This document shows, piece by piece, positions 32,766 through 41,318 of a DNA stretch of 50,644 bases (positions within the stretch are counted from its first letter, which is position 1; each line of letters begins with the position of its first letter). The position numbers and the translations under genes are program-made. The notes under the pieces were generated by a model, which was not told the origin of the DNA, did no database searches, and was given only the letters and a program-made list of their open reading frames with translations. Source of the stretch: an uncultured Bacteroidales bacterium (GTDB lineage: Bacteria > Bacteroidota > Bacteroidia > Bacteroidales > Muribaculaceae); assembly GCA_900539915.1 (NCBI GenBank), contig UQDU01000011.1, positions 1 to 50,644 of the forward strand, written 5' to 3'.

Positions 32766-33836
32766 ATGACCACGGAAACGATAGATAACCTTGATTTGAC
32801 ATCGGACGATAATGAGCAGGAACTGTATGAACACTTCCGCTTTGTGGCCGACAAGGGCCAGCAATTGCTGCGGGTCGACAAATTTCTGGTTCAGAGATTA
32901 GAGAAATCTTCGCGAAACCGTGTGCAACAGGCTGCCGAAGCCGGATGTATCCTTGTCAACGGCAAAGCTGTCAAAAGCAATTACCGCGTGAAGCCTCTCG
33001 ACGTGGTGTCGGTGGTGATGGACCGTCCGCGTTATGAGTTTGAAATCACTGCCGAAGACATTCCCCTTGACATAGTATATGAGGATCGCGAAGTGTTGGT
33101 GGTCAACAAGCCGGCCGGACTCGTGGTGCATCCCGGTCATGGCAATTACAACGGTACTCTGGTAAACGCCCTGGCATGGCATTTCCGAGACACTCCTGAC
33201 TATGATGTAAATGACCCTCGTCTGGGTCTCGTGCACCGCATTGACAAGGACACCTCCGGGCTGCTTGTCGTGGCGAAGACACCTGATGCCAAAACCGAGC
33301 TTGGCAAGCAGTTTTTTGCCAAGACCACAAAGCGTGAATACGTGTGCGTGACATGGGGTGTCCCTGCCCCCGCTTCCGGGCGCATCGAGACCAATATCGG
33401 ACGCAATCCCAAGGACAGGCTGCAGATGACCACATTTCCGTTAGATGATCCGAATAGCAAGTATGCCGCTACCAACTACGAGGTCATAGAGCCGCTTGGC
33501 CACGTAGCGGTGGTAAAGTGCCGTCTTGAGACCGGGAGGACGCATCAGATAAGGGTACACATGAAACACATAGGCCATCCGCTATTTAATGATGTCCGAT
33601 ATGGCGGAGACCAGATACTGCGTGGCAACAGGAGCACAGCCTATAATAAGTTCATATCCAACAGCTTTGAAGTATGTCCGCGACAGGCATTGCATGCGCG
33701 CACACTCGGTTTCAGACATCCGCGCACAGGCGAGGAGATGTTTTTCACCGCCGACATACCGGCCGACATGACAGCTTTGATCGAACGCTGGCGCAAATAT
33801 ATGGAGGATATGAATAATAAAAATGTCAATATTTAA
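32766..33836 (+). CDS. rluD: Ribosomal large-subunit pseudouridine synthase D family
   Basis: This RluA/RluD-family enzyme turns uridines of 23S rRNA into pseudouridine. From ATG 32766 it has 356 residues. An N-terminal S4 RNA-binding domain (about 35-85, RVDKFLVQRL) is followed by the catalytic domain with HRIDKDTSGLLVVAKT, in which Asp160 is the nucleophile. A second motif, GRTHQIRVHMKHIGHPL, lies near residue 265. The frame reaches a TTG at 32751 that I do not favour. Family members hit different uridines; the RluD assignment rests on the S4 domain and the PASTA neighbour. Confidence 0.9.
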   Translation: MTTETIDNLDLTSDDNEQELYEHFRFVADKGQQLLRVDKFLVQRLEKSSRNRVQQAAEAGCILVNGKAVKSNYRVKPLDVVSVVMDRPRYEFEITAEDIPLDIVYEDREVLVVNKPAGLVVHPGHGNYNGTLVNALAWHFRDTPDYDVNDPRLGLVHRIDKDTSGLLVVAKTPDAKTELGKQFFAKTTKREYVCVTWGVPAPASGRIETNIGRNPKDRLQMTTFPLDDPNSKYAATNYEVIEPLGHVAVVKCRLETGRTHQIRVHMKHIGHPLFNDVRYGGDQILRGNRSTAYNKFISNSFEVCPRQALHARTLGFRHPRTGEEMFFTADIPADMTALIERWRKYMEDMNNKNVNI

Positions 33837-33921
33837 TAATCAGATGGCATGATAAGAGATGTCAAATGATAAAATTTTCTAAATATTGACCTGTATTACA
33901 ATGTGTGAGACGAAAAAAGTG

Positions 33922-33930
33922 TAAATTTGA
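33922..33930 (+). promoter_or_regulatory. Possible -7 box for the acyltransferase gene
   Basis: TAAATTTGA matches TAnnTTTG but has A at the last consensus position. It lies 73 bases before the acyltransferase ATG, in an AT-rich 167-base gap that shows no terminator hairpin or gene. Confidence 0.45.
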
Positions 33931-34003
33931 CTTCACTTTCAATCTTAGTACATCCATGGGCCATATATACGGTGGCCTGATGCAATAAATCTTACAGACA
34001 GGC

Positions 34004-35176
34004 ATGTTTGAAGAATATAATCTTAAAGAAATAGCCCCATTTGAGGATACGGAATTTCGGGACAAAATGTCGAAACTGGTAGAAGAACCCGGTTTTGAAC
34101 ATGCTGTAAGGTGGGTAATGCCCGATGTCGATTATAAAGAATTTGTCAAAGAATTGTTAAACGTTCCAGACAAGAACACTTTACAGACCAAGGTGATGGG
34201 ACCGTTTCTGGAGCTTCTTGCTTCCAAAACTACCGATGGCATCACTTATGACGGCATTGAGAACGTTTCCGATGACCATGCAAGCACATTTATCACAAAC
34301 CATAGGGATATAGTGCTTGATGCTTCATTTCTCAATCTGTGTTTCCTCCGCAACAATAAGCCTACCTCGGAGATAGCCATAGGTGATAATCTGCTTATAT
34401 ATGAGTGGATTTCAGACCTTGTGAAAATCAACAAGAGCTTCATCGTAAAGCGTAATCTGAAGATGACCCAAGCCCTTAAGGCGGCGATGCAGCTTTCGGC
34501 CTACATACACTATGCCATCATGCACAAGCATGAAAGCGTATGGATAGCACAGCGAGAGGGCAGGGCCAAGGACTCCAACGATGTCACCCAGGAGAGCCTG
34601 ATGAAGATGCTTGCTCTCGAAGGCAAAGGCTCCACCGCTCGCAACCTTGAGATGATACACCTTACGCCGGTATCCATATCCTATGAGTATGACCCCAACG
34701 ACTATCTCAAGGCCAAAGAGTTTTTGCTCAAAGAGCGCGATCCGGAGTATAAAAAGTCACAGCATGACGACCTGCTGAGCATGGAGACCGGACTGCTGCA
34801 GTATAAGGGCCGCGTGCATTTCAGCATATCCAAAGATTTGTCGCCACTTATAGCGCGCATACCTGACAGCGCGAAGCGTCTTGATGTGATACAACAGGCT
34901 TGCCATATGGTGGACAATGCCATACATCTCGGCTATAAGATATATTCTATCAACTATATAGCTGCCGACCTGCTCAAGGAGAATACCAGATATGCTGCCA
35001 ATTACACCCCTGTGGAGTGTGCGGCATTCAAGGATTATATTGAAAAACAGATAGACCGAATAGATGTGCCTGACCTCACATTCGGTGACAGGCAATTCCT
35101 GAGGAAAAAGATGTTTGAAATGTATGCCAATCCATTATATAACAAGCTGGCTGCGCAACAGAAATCCCTCTCATAG
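34004..35176 (+). CDS. Glycerophosphate acyltransferase family protein (PlsC/PlsB-like)
   Basis: This 390-residue protein carries the acyltransferase motif ITNHRDIVLD, with His100, Asp102 and Asp106, and a later WIAQREGRAKDSND that resembles the phosphate-binding motif III. It is annotated in relatives as 1-acyl-glycerol-3-phosphate acyltransferase, but it lacks the membrane helices of classical PlsC. Residues 1-75 form an extra helical domain. The product could be phosphatidic acid or another acylated lipid. The active-site spacing (H-x5-D from His100 to Asp106) differs slightly from the textbook H-x4-D, though Bacteroidetes relatives show the same NHRDIVLD form. It leads into the phosphoesterase gene after 53 bases. 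Confidence 0.82.
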   Translation: MFEEYNLKEIAPFEDTEFRDKMSKLVEEPGFEHAVRWVMPDVDYKEFVKELLNVPDKNTLQTKVMGPFLELLASKTTDGITYDGIENVSDDHASTFITNHRDIVLDASFLNLCFLRNNKPTSEIAIGDNLLIYEWISDLVKINKSFIVKRNLKMTQALKAAMQLSAYIHYAIMHKHESVWIAQREGRAKDSNDVTQESLMKMLALEGKGSTARNLEMIHLTPVSISYEYDPNDYLKAKEFLLKERDPEYKKSQHDDLLSMETGLLQYKGRVHFSISKDLSPLIARIPDSAKRLDVIQQACHMVDNAIHLGYKIYSINYIAADLLKENTRYAANYTPVECAAFKDYIEKQIDRIDVPDLTFGDRQFLRKKMFEMYANPLYNKLAAQQKSLS

Positions 35177-35229
35177 ACGAATACCCCGGATGTTTTTGAC
35201 AGATAATCGGAAATATTGATTCATATCTG

Positions 35230-36438
35230 ATGAGGATACCTGTAGTAGCATTGATTGTCGTGCTCTTGTTGAGCTTTATCCTGGATTTTTATATCTGGCG
35301 AGCTATAAAGTCGCGTCTAAAATCCCGCATATATGCTCGTCTGCAGGTCATATCAGCGTTGCTGCTGTGGATATTTCTGATTGTCACTGTATCGCTTCCC
35401 CGTCGCTCGGGGTCTGACGAAACGTTGCTCTGCATCATGTGGATGCTGTTCGGTTACATCACAGTGTATAGCGGAAAGCTGGTATTTGTGGTGTCAGATC
35501 TGATAGCCTCTATCCCTAAACTATGGCATAAGCACCGTATGAAATGGCTGACACGCTTTGGTGCGGTGGCCGGGGTGCTGATGTTTGGCGCCATGTGGAG
35601 GGGTGCTCTTGTCAACCGATTCAATCATGAGGTTCTTGACGAGACTGTATATATTGACAACCTGCCCGAAGATTTTGACGGCTTCAGGATAGTGCAGATT
35701 TCCGACCTGCATACCGGCACTTATTGCAACAACACCACTTATCTGTCGGAAATAGTGTCGGTGGTCAATGATTTGCATCCTGATGTGATACTGTTTACCG
35801 GCGATATAGTCAATAGACATGCTGCCGAGATAAAGCCGTATGTAGATGTGTTGCGGAGGCTTGCATCACCTAATGGCGTATATGCCGTGTTGGGAAACCA
35901 TGACTATGGCGATTACACCGATTGGGAGACGGAAGAAGCGAAGCAAGCCGATTTCCAGTCTCTCCTCTGTCATATCCGGCAAGGCATGGGGTGGAAGCTG
36001 CTGCTTAACGAGTCGGCCATATTGCGCTCAGGACGTGACTCCATAGCGTTGATAGGCGTGGAAAATGTAGGTGATCCGCCATTCAAGACCTACGGCTCGC
36101 TATCACGCGCTTATGCCTCTCCGGGAGACAGCTTAGTCAAGATACTTTTGACTCACAACCCGGCCCATTGGGTTGACAGCATCAAGAACAACAAGGATAT
36201 AAATATTCCTCTGACTCTTTCCGGGCATACGCATGCCATGCAGATTGAGGTCGGAGGCATATCTCCGGCAGCTTGGCGTTACGATACGTGGGGCGGACTT
36301 TACGGTGACACCTTGTCGGGTCCGTCACGCCATCAGCTATATGTCAATATAGGTATCGGTACAGTAGGATTGCCGATGCGTATCGGAGCAACCCCTGAAA
36401 TCACAGTGCTCACGCTCAGGAAAGGCCCTCAGAAATGA
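35230..36438 (+). CDS. Membrane-anchored metallophosphoesterase
   Basis: This 402-residue calcineurin-type phosphoesterase has an N-terminal membrane region (hydrophobic helices near 3-22, 38-55, 67-92 and 110-125). The catalytic domain follows from about residue 150. Metal ligands are visible: SDLHTG (Asp159, His161), TGD (190-192), LGNHD (221-225), and SGHTHAMQ near residue 340. The layout matches the YkuE / YaeI group, which includes UDP-diacylglucosamine hydrolase-like and other envelope phosphoesterases. The substrate cannot be set from sequence. It lies between the acyltransferase and tex, with a 91-base gap to tex, where TACATTTTC (near 36504) is a near-match to a -7 box. Confidence 0.87.
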   Translation: MRIPVVALIVVLLLSFILDFYIWRAIKSRLKSRIYARLQVISALLLWIFLIVTVSLPRRSGSDETLLCIMWMLFGYITVYSGKLVFVVSDLIASIPKLWHKHRMKWLTRFGAVAGVLMFGAMWRGALVNRFNHEVLDETVYIDNLPEDFDGFRIVQISDLHTGTYCNNTTYLSEIVSVVNDLHPDVILFTGDIVNRHAAEIKPYVDVLRRLASPNGVYAVLGNHDYGDYTDWETEEAKQADFQSLLCHIRQGMGWKLLLNESAILRSGRDSIALIGVENVGDPPFKTYGSLSRAYASPGDSLVKILLTHNPAHWVDSIKNNKDINIPLTLSGHTHAMQIEVGGISPAAWRYDTWGGLYGDTLSGPSRHQLYVNIGIGTVGLPMRIGATPEITVLTLRKGPQK

Positions 36439-36529
36439 CAGATTGCCATATCTGACCCCCTCTGCAGCCGCGCATAACATAGATACAATAAGACAATAGA
36501 TACATTTTCTCACTTCATTTGACACTTAC

Positions 36530-38674
36530 ATGGTAAACCACTATTCTCTCATAATCAGCGATGAACTTAATATCATGCGCAAACACATATCAGCAACTCT
36601 GCGCATGCTGGATGAGGGAGCCACAGTGCCGTTCATTGCCCGTTATCGTAAAGAAGCCACAGGTTCGCTTGATGAAGTAATGGTGCAGAAAATCAAGCTG
36701 CGCTATGACGAACTGAAGGATTTCTTCAAGAGACGAGACTTCATATGCGATGCCATCAGACAGCAGGGGGCGATGACTCCCGAGCTTGAAGCGCGCATAG
36801 AAAGCACTTTTGACCCCATAGTGCTTGAGGATATATATCTGCCGTTTAAGCCGAAGCGACGCACAAGAGCCGCAGCGGCAATAGAAAACGGTCTTGAGCC
36901 ACTCGCCCGTCAGATTATGGCGCAGAATCTTGATGATATAGAAAAAGTGGCGTCAAAATATGTCGGCGACAAGGTGCCTACCACCGAGGAGGCCATTTCG
37001 GGGGCTTTGGATGTGATAGCCGAGTGGGTGTCAGAGAGCGAGAAAGCGAGAAATATAGTACGTGCAAAGTTCGGACGTGCAGCCGTGGTCAAGTGTAAGG
37101 TGGTCAAGGGCAAGGAAGCCGAAGGCGAGAACTACCAGAATTACTTTGATTTCTCTGAACCGATGCGCACATGCACGTCACACAGGTATCTGGCCATGTG
37201 TCGCGGAGAGAACGAAGGTATCCTCAGCGTGTCAATCTCCATTGATGACAATGAGATGGTGGACCGTCTATGCCGCATGTTTGTGAAGCCCGGGGCCACT
37301 GAGGAATGCGCCGCACGTGTGCGTGTGGCTGTCAAAGACGGTTACAAGCGTCTGCTTCGTCCGGCCATCGAGTCAGAAATGGCCTCCCAACTTAAAAACA
37401 GGAGCGACGAATCGGCCATATCGCTGTTTGTTGACAATCTGCGTCAGCTCCTCCTGTCGGCACCGCTTGGCAAAAAGCGTGTGATGGCCATTGACCCGGG
37501 ATTCAAATCGGGCTGCAAGGTGGTGAATCTTGATGAGCAGGGCAATCTGCTCGGCCATGAGGTAGTGTACCCCAACGCCCCTGCCAATGATTTCTATGGT
37601 GCGGCAGATACATTGTGCGCCATGGTGGCCCATGACAACATCGACGCCATAGCCCTTGGCAACGGTACAGCCTCGCGTGATACAGAGAAATTCCTTGAAT
37701 CCATCCGCTTCCCGAGAAATGTGGAAATTCACGTGGTCAGCGAACAAGGAGCGAGCATATACAGCGCATCTGATGTAGCACGAGAGGAGTTCCCTGACGA
37801 GGACATCACTGTGCGCGGAGCCGTGTCAATCGGTCGCCGTCTGCTTGACCCTCTCGCCGAACTCGTCAAAATCGACCCCAAATCCATAGGTGTAGGGCAG
37901 TATCAGCATGACGTCAACCAGACAAAGCTCAAAGAAGCCCTTGACTACACCGTGGAGAGTTGTGTAAATTCGGTAGGTGTGAATGTCAATACGGCATCGC
38001 GTCAACTTTTGAGCTATGTGTCGGGTATCGGTCCGGCTTTGGCATCGTATATCGTAGAGTACCGCAAGGAACACGGGGATTTTGCCAACCGTCAGGAGCT
38101 GCTTAATGTACCTCGCATGGGTGAGAAAGCCTTCCAGCAATGTGCAGGTTTCCTCCGCATCCCCGGCGGCGACAATCCGTTGGACAACACAGGAGTGCAC
38201 CCCGAACGCTATGAGCTGGTTGAAACCATAGCCAAATCATCTAAATGCGATATCAAGCGGCTGATGACCGACCGCAATTTCCTTCATAATATCGACATCG
38301 AGCAGTTTGCCACAAAGGATGTAGGCATGCCTACACTGACCGACCTTGTGAAAGAGCTTGAAAAGCCTGGTCGTGACCCTCGTGTCGGCAGCGACAAAGT
38401 AGAGTTTGACGAGGCTGTAAAGAAAATAGACGACCTCCATATCGGCCAGGAGCTTACAGGCAAAGTCAACAATATCACTGCTTTTGGCGTGTTTGTGGAC
38501 CTCGGGCTTAAAGAAAACGGGCTGATACACATATCGCAATTGAGTGACAAGTACATCTCATCGCCTAACGAAGTGGTCAGGATGGGACAGGTGCTTAAAG
38601 TCAGAGTCATTGACGTGGACGCCTCCCGTGGACGCATTGCGCTGACACTCAAAGGTGTGATGCAGGGTATTTAA
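36530..38674 (+). CDS. tex: Tex family RNA-binding transcription accessory protein
   Basis: This 714-residue cytosolic Tex protein relates to eukaryotic Spt6 and has a role in transcription and RNA handling. Regions in order are: the N-terminal helical part with VPFIARYRKEATG (about 34-46), the YqgF-like RNase-H fold with VMAIDPGFKSGCK near 320, helix-hairpin-helix segments with GIGPALASYIVEYR near 505, and a C-terminal S1 domain. The S1 domain (about 645-712) shows GKVNNITAFGVFVDLG and ends in GRIALTLK. Length is slightly below the usual 720-780. The flanking genes suggest no special role. Confidence 0.93.
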   Translation: MVNHYSLIISDELNIMRKHISATLRMLDEGATVPFIARYRKEATGSLDEVMVQKIKLRYDELKDFFKRRDFICDAIRQQGAMTPELEARIESTFDPIVLEDIYLPFKPKRRTRAAAAIENGLEPLARQIMAQNLDDIEKVASKYVGDKVPTTEEAISGALDVIAEWVSESEKARNIVRAKFGRAAVVKCKVVKGKEAEGENYQNYFDFSEPMRTCTSHRYLAMCRGENEGILSVSISIDDNEMVDRLCRMFVKPGATEECAARVRVAVKDGYKRLLRPAIESEMASQLKNRSDESAISLFVDNLRQLLLSAPLGKKRVMAIDPGFKSGCKVVNLDEQGNLLGHEVVYPNAPANDFYGAADTLCAMVAHDNIDAIALGNGTASRDTEKFLESIRFPRNVEIHVVSEQGASIYSASDVAREEFPDEDITVRGAVSIGRRLLDPLAELVKIDPKSIGVGQYQHDVNQTKLKEALDYTVESCVNSVGVNVNTASRQLLSYVSGIGPALASYIVEYRKEHGDFANRQELLNVPRMGEKAFQQCAGFLRIPGGDNPLDNTGVHPERYELVETIAKSSKCDIKRLMTDRNFLHNIDIEQFATKDVGMPTLTDLVKELEKPGRDPRVGSDKVEFDEAVKKIDDLHIGQELTGKVNNITAFGVFVDLGLKENGLIHISQLSDKYISSPNEVVRMGQVLKVRVIDVDASRGRIALTLKGVMQGI

Positions 38675-38736
38675 AGTATATCGTAACAGTCGAAGATTTG
38701 TCAGAGGAGCAATACGGGCATACTCATGGAGCTGTC

Positions 38737-39090
38737 ATGGCGATAAGTATTGGCAGCAATTCCGCAGACAAATACGGCAACATCCTTGCCGCATTGGCTT
38801 GGCTCCGCTCGACATTTAATGAGGTCAGATGCTCTTCGGTTTATCTCACTCCGCCTGTAAGCGGAGTGGGCGAGGACTACTGCAATGCTGTAGCTATGTG
38901 CCGGACCAGGCCTCAAGATACTCCGGAAACTGTCACGAGGATGCTTAAGGAGTATGAGAGCGCCCATGGACGCACAGAGCACATAGTCACTATAGACCTT
39001 GACCTGGTAATCTACAGCGGTGATATTCTGCGGCCAAAAGATTTCCAACGTGAATATTTCCAGCACGGCTACATGGAAATTCTTCACTGA
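38737..39090 (+). CDS. folK: Short FolK-like pyrophosphokinase (HPPK)
   Basis: This protein resembles HPPK, which pyrophosphorylates hydroxymethyl-dihydropterin in folate synthesis. From ATG 38737 it has 117 residues, starting MAISIGSNSADKYGNI like the family start. Other matching parts are SSVYLTPPVSG, DYCNAV and the TIDLDLVIYSGD motif. Typical FolK has about 160 residues; here the C-terminal part after TIDLDL is very short, so folding or activity may differ. A TTG at 38698 would add 13 residues. A divergent paralogue with another full-length folK elsewhere is possible. The clpP promoter overlaps the region just past its stop. Confidence 0.68.
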   Translation: MAISIGSNSADKYGNILAALAWLRSTFNEVRCSSVYLTPPVSGVGEDYCNAVAMCRTRPQDTPETVTRMLKEYESAHGRTEHIVTIDLDLVIYSGDILRPKDFQREYFQHGYMEILH

Positions 39091-39095
39091 AAAAG

Positions 39096-39126
39096 TTTGG
39101 GGGATGCGATTTTTTTTGTAACTTTG
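39096..39126 (+). promoter_or_regulatory. Promoter of clpP with both Bacteroidetes elements
   Basis: TTTG (39096-39099) and TAACTTTG (39119-39126) are separated by exactly 19 bases, the textbook Bacteroidetes -33 / -7 layout. It starts five bases past the folK-like stop and 87 bases before the clpP ATG, leaving a long 5' leader. This is the best promoter in the window. Confidence 0.8.
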
Positions 39127-39212
39127 ATTTATCTATGGGGTGAAAGGTCCTGTAGATATGTGATTTGCCTTTAATATAAGGCTTAATAATAACTGACAAA
39201 TAATATACAATA

Positions 39213-39914
39213 ATGCAGACTAACGATTTCAAATTGTTTGCTTCAAAGCATATGGGCATCAACAGCCTTGCGCTTGACAAATATATCACTTCGGTCAATT
39301 CTGACATAAAGGCAAGTTATATATCTCCTACCATCATAGAGGAGCGTCAGCTCAATGTAGCCCAGATGGATGTGTTTTCACGTCTGATGATGGACCGTAT
39401 AATCTTCCTCGGAACAGAGGTCAACGATTACACTGCCAATGTCATCCAGGCGCAGCTCCTCTACCTTGACTCAGCCGACCCCGGCAAGGATGTGTCAATC
39501 TACATCAACTCTCCCGGTGGTTCTGTATATGCCGGTCTTGGCATTTACGATACAATGCAGTACATCTCAAGCGATGTAGCCACCATATGCACCGGCATTG
39601 CTGCTTCCATGGCGGCTGTGCTGCTTGTCGCCGGCACCAAAGGCAAGCGTTTCGCTCTGCGTCACTCACGTGTGATGATACACCAGCCTATGGGCGGTGC
39701 TCAGGGACAGGCTTCTGACATAGAAATCACGGCTCGTGAAATCCAGAAGTTGAAACAGGAGCTTTATCATATCATTTCTGACCACTCCGGTCAGCCTTTT
39801 GAAAAGGTTGAGCGTGACAGTGACCGCGATTACTGGATGACAGCCGAGGAGGCCAAGAATTATGGTATGATTGACGACGTGCTCATACGCGCCAAAGGTT
39901 CGCTCGACAAATAG
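39213..39914 (+). CDS. clpP: ATP-dependent Clp protease proteolytic subunit
   Basis: This is the serine protease chamber of Clp, fed by ClpX. The 233-residue chain shows the SPGGSVYAGLGIYDT segment, catalytic Ser132 in GIAASMAAVLL, His157 in RVMIHQPMGGAQGQ, and the catalytic Asp near 206 in the DRDYWM segment. The N-terminal 30-40 residues are longer than in E. coli mature ClpP and may be a cleaved leader or a Bacteroidetes extension. It is followed by clpX after 78 bases, so the pair forms a functional unit behind the promoter at 39096. Confidence 0.96.
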   Translation: MQTNDFKLFASKHMGINSLALDKYITSVNSDIKASYISPTIIEERQLNVAQMDVFSRLMMDRIIFLGTEVNDYTANVIQAQLLYLDSADPGKDVSIYINSPGGSVYAGLGIYDTMQYISSDVATICTGIAASMAAVLLVAGTKGKRFALRHSRVMIHQPMGGAQGQASDIEITAREIQKLKQELYHIISDHSGQPFEKVERDSDRDYWMTAEEAKNYGMIDDVLIRAKGSLDK

Positions 39915-39992
39915 TCAGACACCACCACCGATATAAACGATAAAATCAGTCACAAACAGACAAACAAGATATTTTAAGCGCCTAAATATATA

Positions 39993-41255
39993 ATGGCTAA
40001 AAAGAGACAGACTTGTTGCTCATTCTGCGGACGCCCTGCTGACATGTCCGAGATGCTTATTCCCAGCCAGATGGGTGAAGTGTTTATCTGCTCGGAGTGT
40101 GTCGACACCCTCCATAATGCACTGAAAGACTATCGCACCGATGTCAATGGCTCGGACAAGAATGCCGATACTGAGAAACCGGATCTCGACCGTGTGCCCA
40201 AGCCTCAGGAAATATGTGACTTCCTGGACAAATATGTCATAGGGCAGGATGCTGCGAAACGCTATCTGTCAGTGGCGGTATATAACCACTTCAAACGTCT
40301 TGCCCAGCACGACGATGATGATGTGGATATAGAGAAGAGCAACATCATACTTGTAGGACCCACCGGTACCGGCAAGACTCTGCTTGCAAAAACCATTGCC
40401 AGGCTTCTTGACGTGCCGTTCACTATTGTAGATGCTACTGTGCTGACAGAAGCAGGTTATGTAGGTGAAGACATCGAGAGCCTGCTGACACGTCTGCTGC
40501 AGGCTGCCGACTACGATGTCGCCAAGGCTGAAAGAGGCATAGTATTCATCGATGAAATCGACAAGATAGCCCGTAAGGGTGACAATCCGTCCATCACCCG
40601 TGATGTCAGTGGCGAAGGTGTGCAGCAGGGACTTCTGAAGCTTCTTGAAGGCTCCATCGTCAATGTGCCTCCGCAGGGAGGACGCAAGCATCCGGAGCAG
40701 AAGATGATACCGGTCAACACCAAAAATATCCTCTTCATATGCGGAGGAGCCTTTGACGGTATAGACCGCAAGATTGCCCAGCGACTTAACACACATGTAG
40801 TGGGCTATTCCACTAATGCCGACAGAGCCGCCATCAAGCGTGATAATTACTTGCAGTATGTAGCACCGCAGGATTTGAAATCGTTTGGCCTGATTCCGGA
40901 AATCATAGGACGTCTGCCTATTCTGACTCATCTCGATCCGCTTGACCGTGACGCTCTGCGCCGGGTGTTGACCGAGCCAAACAATGCTATCATCAAGCAG
41001 TACACAAAACTGTTTGCCATGGATGGTGTCAAACTGGAATTTACACCTGAAGCCTTGGACCTTATTGTCGACAAGGCAATCGAGTATAAACTCGGTGCCA
41101 GAGGTCTGCGTGCCATCGTGGAGTCGATTATGATAGACCCGATGTTTGAAGTGCCGTCCAATAAGGTTGACAAATTTGTCGTAACAGCCGATTTCGCGCT
41201 CAAGCAACTTCAGAATGCAAATTTTGAAGCTGTATCATTTTCTGAAGCCAAATAA
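39993..41255 (+). CDS. clpX: ATP-dependent Clp protease ATP-binding subunit
   Basis: This AAA+ unfoldase delivers tagged proteins to ClpP. The 420-residue chain begins with the zinc-binding domain (C9, C12, C33, C36). The AAA+ module has Walker A GPTGTGKT at 122-129, Walker B IVFIDEIDK, and a sensor and C-terminal domain ending in the EYKLGARGLRAI region. The RYLSVAVYNHFKR helix before the P-loop is typical of ClpX. Order and spacing with clpP are conventional. The gene then runs toward recQ with a 63-base gap and no terminator seen. Confidence 0.97.
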   Translation: MAKKRQTCCSFCGRPADMSEMLIPSQMGEVFICSECVDTLHNALKDYRTDVNGSDKNADTEKPDLDRVPKPQEICDFLDKYVIGQDAAKRYLSVAVYNHFKRLAQHDDDDVDIEKSNIILVGPTGTGKTLLAKTIARLLDVPFTIVDATVLTEAGYVGEDIESLLTRLLQAADYDVAKAERGIVFIDEIDKIARKGDNPSITRDVSGEGVQQGLLKLLEGSIVNVPPQGGRKHPEQKMIPVNTKNILFICGGAFDGIDRKIAQRLNTHVVGYSTNADRAAIKRDNYLQYVAPQDLKSFGLIPEIIGRLPILTHLDPLDRDALRRVLTEPNNAIIKQYTKLFAMDGVKLEFTPEALDLIVDKAIEYKLGARGLRAIVESIMIDPMFEVPSNKVDKFVVTADFALKQLQNANFEAVSFSEAK

Positions 41256-41318
41256 GGGCACATCGGATTAGTAATTTATGGCCTGAATTTCTCAATACCT
41301 CCGAAAACACTCCTCGAC

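Noticed and set aside
40269..41207. Minus-strand open frame of 312 codons
   Set aside because: It is antisense to clpX, which is complete with all AAA+ motifs.
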